18,498 nt of DNA, from contig JAAZNX010000138.1 of NCBI GenBank assembly GCA_012798025.1, positions 1 through 18,498 on the forward strand, in the 5' to 3' direction. Below are positions 14,159-18,498 of the stretch, piece by piece. Position numbers and translations under genes: made by a program. Every line of letters begins with the position of its first letter. Position 1 is the stretch's first letter. Origin of the DNA: Methanothrix sp. GTDB lineage: Archaea; Halobacteriota; Methanosarcinia; Methanotrichales; Methanotrichaceae. The notes under the pieces are model-generated. The model was given only the letters and a program-made list of their open reading frames with translations, did not search any database and was not told the DNA's origin.

Positions 14159-14500
14159 ATGACTGAGAGGTTGATGCCGGCCGTGGTCCAGGACTGGAAG
14201 ACCGGCGAGGTGCTGATGCTGGCCTACATGAATGAAGAGGCGCTTGCCAAGACCAGGGAGACGGGCAAGGCTCACTACTGGTCAAGATCACGAAAAAGGC
14301 TCTGGCTAAAGGGCGAGTCTTCAGGGCACTTTCAGCTTGTGAAGGAGATCCGGATCGACTGCGACCAGGATGCTGTACTATTGCTGATTGAGCAGAAAGG
14401 CGGGGCGTGTCACACAGGATACAGATCTTGCTTTTTCCGCACAATAGATGGTAAAATCGTAGGCGAGAAGGTCTTCAATCCCGAGGACGTCTATCGATGA
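14159..14500 (+). CDS. hisI: phosphoribosyl-AMP cyclohydrolase
   Basis: 113 residues, the single-domain archaeal form. It opens the purine ring of phosphoribosyl-AMP in the third step of histidine synthesis. Signature blocks are [38 protein letters not shown], the metal-binding [10 protein letters not shown], and [10 protein letters not shown] with the conserved cysteines ([11 protein letters not shown]). The N-terminus is short but still reaches the conserved start of the domain. Its stop codon overlaps the ATG of the radical SAM gene (ATGA), so the two are translated together. No other histidine gene is in the window. Confidence 0.96.
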   Translation: MTERLMPAVVQDWKTGEVLMLAYMNEEALAKTRETGKAHYWSRSRKRLWLKGESSGHFQLVKEIRIDCDQDAVLLLIEQKGGACHTGYRSCFFRTIDGKIVGEKVFNPEDVYR

Positions 14501-15597
14501 AGTCCCCCAGCAGGCCTTACGTTCTCTACAAGAGCCCCTTTCTGCAGGCCAAGGCCTCTTTGCGGGAAGGACGAATTAAAATCGATGTTGAAGGGCTGCT
14601 ATCCATACTGCCCAAAATAAAATTTGCGCTGCAGATGTTCGACGGAGAGGTTCCAGCTCAGGCTGAAGAAAAACTCTCTTTGTCCACATGGATTCCACCC
14701 GTTCCAAGCCTGGCATTCGATCGACTGGCAAGCAGCCGCATCAAGGCCATGCTGGGCGTGCGCACGCCAGACCAGGTGACCATCTCCATCACCGAGGAGT
14801 GCCCCAACCGCTGCGTTCACTGCGCCCTGCCAAATTCAGGAAACAAGCTGCGGCTTTCTCCACAGACCGTCAAGGATATAATCAGCCAGATCCTGGATAT
14901 GGGAACTACTCTCGTGATTTTCGATGGAGGGGAGCCGTCAATGTACCACGAACTGCCGGAGCTGGTAAAGTTCGTGGATGATCGTGCCATCTCAACCATA
15001 TTCACCTCAGGGGCGGGTTTCACTGCAAGGCTTGCATCTCAGCTAAAAGAGGCTGGCCTGTATGCAGTCAACGTCAGCCTGGACAGCCCCATCGAGGAGG
15101 AGCATGATCTCATGCGCGGTCGCGAGGGAGTTTTCTTGGATGCAATGCAAGCGATTGAAAATGCCCTTCATGCGGGCCTGCTCGTAGACCTATACGTGGT
15201 TTTGCGCCGCGAGAACATGCACCATCTTCGAGAGTTCCATGAGCTGGCTCGCTTTAAAGGCGCACATGAGCTGACGTTCTTTGAGGTGGTGCCCACAGGA
15301 CGCTGGTCAGGCCACAAGGAGGCGGCCCTCTTGCCTGAGGATCACGATCTTCTGGACAAGTTCGTCTCAGGCTCCGGGGCTCCAAGGATATTCTCAGTTC
15401 CCGACGCCTACAGACGTTTCGGTTGCTTCGCGGCGAGTAGCTGGATGCATATTACACCTGCAGGAGATGTATACCCCTGCGCCTGCTACCCTCAGTCCTG
15501 GGGCAGTATATTCGAGGAGCCTGTGAGAAAAATCTGGCAGCGTATGAGCGTTTTTCCGCATAAAGGACGCAAAAAATGCCCTATGCGCGAGAATTAA
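14497..15597 (+). CDS. radical SAM protein with SPASM-like C-terminus, function unknown
   Basis: 366 residues. An N-terminal part of about 95 residues that I do not recognise precedes the radical SAM motif CPNRCVHC (Cys102, Cys106, Cys109), which binds the 4Fe-4S cluster that cleaves S-adenosylmethionine. DGGEPSMYH and VNVSLDSP follow, as usual for the barrel. The C-terminal [20 protein letters not shown], plus Cys330 and Cys361, resembles a reduced SPASM/twitch region for an auxiliary cluster. Relatives act in peptide maturation, haem or cofactor synthesis, and no choice between these is possible here. It overlaps hisI by 4 bases, yet histidine synthesis needs no radical SAM step. Confidence 0.88.
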   Translation: MKSPSRPYVLYKSPFLQAKASLREGRIKIDVEGLLSILPKIKFALQMFDGEVPAQAEEKLSLSTWIPPVPSLAFDRLASSRIKAMLGVRTPDQVTISITEECPNRCVHCALPNSGNKLRLSPQTVKDIISQILDMGTTLVIFDGGEPSMYHELPELVKFVDDRAISTIFTSGAGFTARLASQLKEAGLYAVNVSLDSPIEEEHDLMRGREGVFLDAMQAIENALHAGLLVDLYVVLRRENMHHLREFHELARFKGAHELTFFEVVPTGRWSGHKEAALLPEDHDLLDKFVSGSGAPRIFSVPDAYRRFGCFAASSWMHITPAGDVYPCACYPQSWGSIFEEPVRKIWQRMSVFPHKGRKKCPMREN

Positions 15598-15695
15598 GTT
15601 TCTTTTCCGGCTTCAAACAAAAATGCTAATCTTGATGCAGTCAAAACCAGCATCCGAATTAAACCAAAATTTTGTTTATCCGTTGATGATCAATA

Positions 15696-15706
15696 AATCT
15701 ATATAG
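15696..15706 (+). promoter_or_regulatory. TATA box for the HTH-CBS regulator
   Basis: AATCTATATAG is centred about 35 bases before ATG 15737, in the AT-rich gap 15598-15736. It predicts a leader of about 9 bases. A ten-codon frame from ATG 15717 in this gap is too short to count as a gene. Confidence 0.5.
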
Positions 15707-15736
15707 GACATTAATCATGAACAATGCGATCGAGTT

Positions 15737-16603
15737 ATGGAACTAACACCAGTTCAAAGGGACATACTGACTGCACTGATAAACATTCATCGTGTCGAGG
15801 GGAGAGCAGTAAAAGGCGAGGAGATTGCCGAGCTGATAGACCGCAATCCAGGGACCATCAGGAATCAAATGCAATCTCTCAAGGCCTTGAAACTGGTAGA
15901 AGGCGTTCCAGGGCCGAAAGGCGGTTACAAGGCCACAGGCGCAGCCTACGAGGCGCTCAATATCGATGCCAGTGAGGACGTAGTGACCGTGCCCGTGATC
16001 AGGAACGGAGTACTGGTTGAGGGTGCAACAGCGAGCGAGATCGTCTTCAATAAGGTCATGCATTCCCAACAATGCGATGGCGTTGTGCGGGTTATTGGCA
16101 ACATCAGAAACTTCGATATCGGTGATGAGATCGAGGTTGGGCCCACGCCCGTAAACAAGCTTTACATCCGAGGAACCGTGGTTGGCAGAGACGACACCAT
16201 GAGCAGGCTCATTTTGCATATTGCTGAGATGATATCCGTGCCCAAGGTGCCCATCAAGAAGATAGCGCGTCGCGCTGTGCGCATCCAACCCAACGTCTCA
16301 CTTCAGGAAGCTTCACGCATCCTGGTTCACAACGGCGTTCAGGAAGCTTTAGTGGATGACAGCTCGCCTGGATTGATCAATCTGGTCGATATCACCCGAG
16401 CCGTGGCGGACGGAAGCACTGCACTTGAGGTGCGAGAGATCATGACGCGAGGCTTTCTCACCATCGACTCCGAGGAGCCCATCTACGAGGCCATAAAGAT
16501 GCTGGGTCGGACGGGTGCAAGTCAGCTAGTGGTCTCCGAGGACGGAGTCCTCTGGGGCATCATCAATCCGGGCGACCTCGTAAAATCGCTTACTCCGGCC
16601 TGA
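15737..16603 (+). CDS. HTH-CBS domain transcriptional regulator
   Basis: 288 residues in three parts. Residues 1-75 form a winged helix-turn-helix (LTPVQRDILTALI, then GEEIAELIDRNPGTIRNQMQ and the wing GPKGGYKAT). Residues 80-175 are a middle domain I cannot assign. Residues 176-288 are a CBS pair (IQPNVSLQEASRILVHNGVQ, then VREIMTRGFLTIDSEEPIYE). CBS pairs bind adenine nucleotides, so this is probably a DNA-binding regulator that senses energy state or S-adenosylmethionine; the target genes are unknown. This architecture is typical of archaea. The last 14 bases overlap the end of the convergent pyrH gene. Confidence 0.9.
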   Translation: MELTPVQRDILTALINIHRVEGRAVKGEEIAELIDRNPGTIRNQMQSLKALKLVEGVPGPKGGYKATGAAYEALNIDASEDVVTVPVIRNGVLVEGATASEIVFNKVMHSQQCDGVVRVIGNIRNFDIGDEIEVGPTPVNKLYIRGTVVGRDDTMSRLILHIAEMISVPKVPIKKIARRAVRIQPNVSLQEASRILVHNGVQEALVDDSSPGLINLVDITRAVADGSTALEVREIMTRGFLTIDSEEPIYEAIKMLGRTGASQLVVSEDGVLWGIINPGDLVKSLTPA

Positions 16604-17264
16604 TCTCTGTACCTGAGTGCCCGCCAAGAGCTCCTTTCTTTAAATTTTCTATCTCGCTGCCGAGCACGATGGCAGTCGGGATGGAGCTGCGCTCGATGAT
16701 CTTGGCCGCCAGCGGGTCCACGGGCGAGCGCGAGCCAGCCTTCATCTCAGTCGTGGCCGCTAACCGGGCCAGGGCCTGTGGCGTCATCATCTCCAGCTTC
16801 TTTGCGTCGCGATCGGTCTCAGGATCCGAAGTGTAGACTCCGTCAACTGATGTGGCTACAATGATCTTGTCCGCTTTGACATACTCCGCCAGCAGAGCCG
16901 AGACGGCGTCGGTGGTCTGGCCTGGGGAGAGGCCGCCCATGACCACTATTTTATAGTCCCGGGCCAGTTGTGCTGCCCTTTCGTAGGAGTTGGGGATCTC
17001 CTGGGGCGCAGCCTTGCCTAAGGCAGCCACCAGCAGGGAGGAGTTGAGCCTGGTCGCGCCTATGCCAATCAGATCGCAGAATACTTCGCTTGCTCCTAAG
17101 GAGCGGGCCTTTTCGATGTACTCGCGGGCTATTCTTCCGCCGCCAACGACGACGTAGATCTGATGGTCTGCTGCCAGCTCTTTTAGGGCCTGGGCATAGA
17201 GGCGCAGGCTTTGCGAGTCCTTTCCGGCCAGTATGGAGCCGCCAAGGGAATAGACGAATATCAT
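16590..17264 (-). CDS. pyrH: UMP kinase, archaeal type
   Basis: 224 residues, the usual length of archaeal UMP kinase, which phosphorylates UMP to UDP with ATP in pyrimidine nucleotide synthesis. The amino-acid-kinase fold is shown by SLGGSILAG at the start, VVVGGGRIAREYI, VVMGGLSPGQTTDAVSALLA, and the nucleotide-binding ATSVDGVYTSDP. The C-terminal block DPLAAKIIERS is also conserved. ATG 17264 gives the expected N-terminus; TTTTTATT lies about 30 bases upstream. Upstream of the gene there is a decayed IS110 transposase rather than another pathway gene. Confidence 0.95.
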   Translation of the reverse strand: MIFVYSLGGSILAGKDSQSLRLYAQALKELAADHQIYVVVGGGRIAREYIEKARSLGASEVFCDLIGIGATRLNSSLLVAALGKAAPQEIPNSYERAAQLARDYKIVVMGGLSPGQTTDAVSALLAEYVKADKIIVATSVDGVYTSDPETDRDAKKLEMMTPQALARLAATTEMKAGSRSPVDPLAAKIIERSSIPTAIVLGSEIENLKKGALGGHSGTEIRPE

Positions 17265-17389
17265 GGAACTGGCGAACTCCTGATTTGAATAAAAAGGTTC
17301 CTTGCGATATGTGAGCCTCCAGGCACATGTCTTGCGCCTGCGCTTGCAACGGCAGACAACGCCGGTGGTCTTTGCGTCCAGGGGCTCTA

Positions 17390-18056
17390 ATCGAGAAGGG
17401 CTTTGATGATTTCTTTGTGGCTCGCACCCAAGATGGCAGCGGCAATGCCCTAAAATATCTACAAGGCTTGCTGCTAAATAATGTTCGCAAAATGTCCAAT
17501 AAGGTGCTGCAACATTTTATGATGCATTCGCCGTGGGATGAACGGATCTCGAAAGAAGAGATTGCCGATACGGCAAGAGGCAGGCTCAAGAGCAAAGTCG
17601 ATCAGCTTGTGCAAGCCTTGAACGGCAAAGTAACCTATCACAATCGATTCCTTCTCAGGTTGCACCTGAGCAGCATTGCCTTTCTGGCAGAGCAAGTTCA
17701 CGAGATCGATCAGCAGATTCAGAAACTCATGACCCCTTTTCAAAAGTAAGAGAGACTGATCCAGACCATTCCAGGAATCAGCAAGACCTTTAGCATTGGC
17801 GGTCATTGCAGAGATCGGAGGGGACATGTCACAGTTCTCCACGGAAAGCTCATCTTGCATCATGGGCAGGGATATGTCCTGGAAACAATGAGAGTGCGCA
17901 AGTCAAGAAGAGCAAAAGATGCCAAAGGGCAGTAGCTACCTCAAAGCAACTCCAATCGGGGTGGCTTGGGCGGCTTCGAGAGCAAAAGGACCCGTATTTA
18001 GTCTAATTTATAATAATATTGCTAAGAGAAAGTGCAATAAGATCTCATGCTTCTAA
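17390..18056 (+). pseudogene. decayed IS110-family transposase (C-terminal two thirds)
   Basis: The clear match starts near 17440: ARGRLKSKVDQLVQALNGK, HNRFLLRLHLSSIAFLAEQV, then TAA at 17747. ERLIQTIPGISK continues in the same frame. The reading then shifts at about 17793 (ALAVIAEIGGDMSQFST), again at about 17850 (HLASWAGICPGNNESAQVKK), and back at 17922 (PKGSSYLKA, VAWAASRAKG), ending at TAA 18054. These are the transposase_20 helix-hairpin region and C-terminal domain of IS110. The N-terminal DEDD catalytic domain is missing, so the element is dead. No copy of the 5' non-coding end, where IS110 elements encode their guide RNA, can be recognised between here and pyrH. Confidence 0.85.
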
Positions 18057-18110
18057 CGGGAATAATTTTTTGGGAGAAAGATTTATTCGCTCACAGGTTG
18101 AGGTGGCGCC

Positions 18111-18498
18111 ATGGACTTCAGCAAGCGCTTTGATGTCGCTGCGGGAGCGTTTATATTTCTGGTCTTGCTCGTCACCATTTATTTGACAAAAGATTTCCTA
18201 TCCACGATTCTGCTCAGCGTTGTTTTGGTCTTCCTGCTGAGGCCCCTTTATGCAGTCTTCTATAGGTTCACCAGACACGGACAGGTCTCGTCTCTTTTCT
18301 CCTTGTTGATAATGTTCATACTCATCCTGGCCGTATTGGTGAGCCTTACCACAGTTCTTCTGGTTGAGATATCAAACCTCGAGGCTTCGGGTGTCATATC
18401 GGATATTCAATTCACAGAAATTGCCAAAGATTTCGACCTTTGGCTACAGAACGTGCTTCCAGGTTGGTTTTATCAATATTCGAGCAATGTTGCCAGCC
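18111..18498 (+). CDS. AI-2E family permease, N-terminal part (3' end outside window)
   Basis: 129 residues are visible, with no stop before the window ends. The N-terminus MDFSKRFDVAAGAFIFLVLL is followed by membrane segments separated by RPLYAVFYRFTRHG: about 12-26, 32-46, and SLFSLLIMFILILAVLVSL with its extension. After that comes a soluble loop with WLQNVLPGWFYQY. This layout matches the AI-2E/PerM (formerly UPF0118) family, whose members export small molecules or exchange sodium for protons; substrate unknown. GAGGTGG at 18100-18106 is an excellent ribosome binding site for ATG 18111. Confidence 0.78.
   Translation, partial: MDFSKRFDVAAGAFIFLVLLVTIYLTKDFLSTILLSVVLVFLLRPLYAVFYRFTRHGQVSSLFSLLIMFILILAVLVSLTTVLLVEISNLEASGVISDIQFTEIAKDFDLWLQNVLPGWFYQYSSNVAS

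Noticed and set aside
16951..17595. Minus-strand frame of 214 codons overlapping pyrH
   Set aside because: It is a different frame of the well-supported pyrH gene and of the IS110 relic, with an Arg/Ser/Pro-rich composition typical of a shadow.
1..18498. CRISPR array, tRNA or rRNA genes
   Set aside because: No regularly spaced repeats, no T-arm consensus with a matching acceptor stem, and no rRNA-like sequence was seen when reading both strands.

Overview
The window looks like chromosomal DNA of a methanogenic archaeon, probably a Methanosarcinales member such as Methanothrix. This is inferred from gene content, not from a search. The archaeal markers are an Nre-family DNA repair protein, an archaeal-type UMP kinase of about 225 residues, an HTH-CBS regulator, and AT-rich TATA-like boxes about 26 bases upstream of several start codons, some giving apparently leaderless genes. 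GC is moderate and genes are dense, with several tail-to-tail overlaps.

Layout. 1-1560: the 3' end of an AMP-forming acyl-CoA synthetase, then a lone NfnA/SudB-type flavoprotein. 1567-3325 (minus): an HD-domain phosphohydrolase and a ketopantoate reductase-like protein that seems to lack a standard start codon. 3521-4048 (plus): an exported PEBP/YbhB-type protein. 4036-6074 (minus): an HD hydrolase, YwbE, a parvulin and a metal-dependent cyclase-family hydrolase. 6075-8046 is an accessory patch: an MsrB-MsrA fusion lies between a probable IS200/IS605-type relic and a decayed DDE transposase. 8047-11638: an orphan ORF that may be a fragment, a 43-residue exported peptide, MoxR ATPase, a DUF58 protein and a LarA-like nickel enzyme. 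11759-12931: a secreted protein with 64 consecutive pentapeptide repeats. 12937-14109 (minus): Nre with a C-terminal PCNA-binding-like motif. 14159-15597: hisI overlapping a radical SAM gene. 15737-17264: the HTH-CBS regulator convergent with pyrH. 17390-18056: a decayed IS110 transposase. 18111-end: the start of an AI-2E-family permease.

How the genes fit together. Most are housekeeping or stress functions: methionine sulfoxide repair, prolyl isomerisation, DNA repair, and histidine and pyrimidine synthesis. The moxR-DUF58 pair is a known chaperone-like module; here it has a small exported peptide in front and a LarA-like enzyme behind. No CRISPR array, tRNA, rRNA or intact mobile element was seen. 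The least explained items are the small exported peptide before moxR, the orphan ORF at 8047, the paired hairpins at 6334-6628, the uninterrupted exported beta-helix and the missing start codon of the ketopantoate reductase gene. I did not find a clearly new multigene system.
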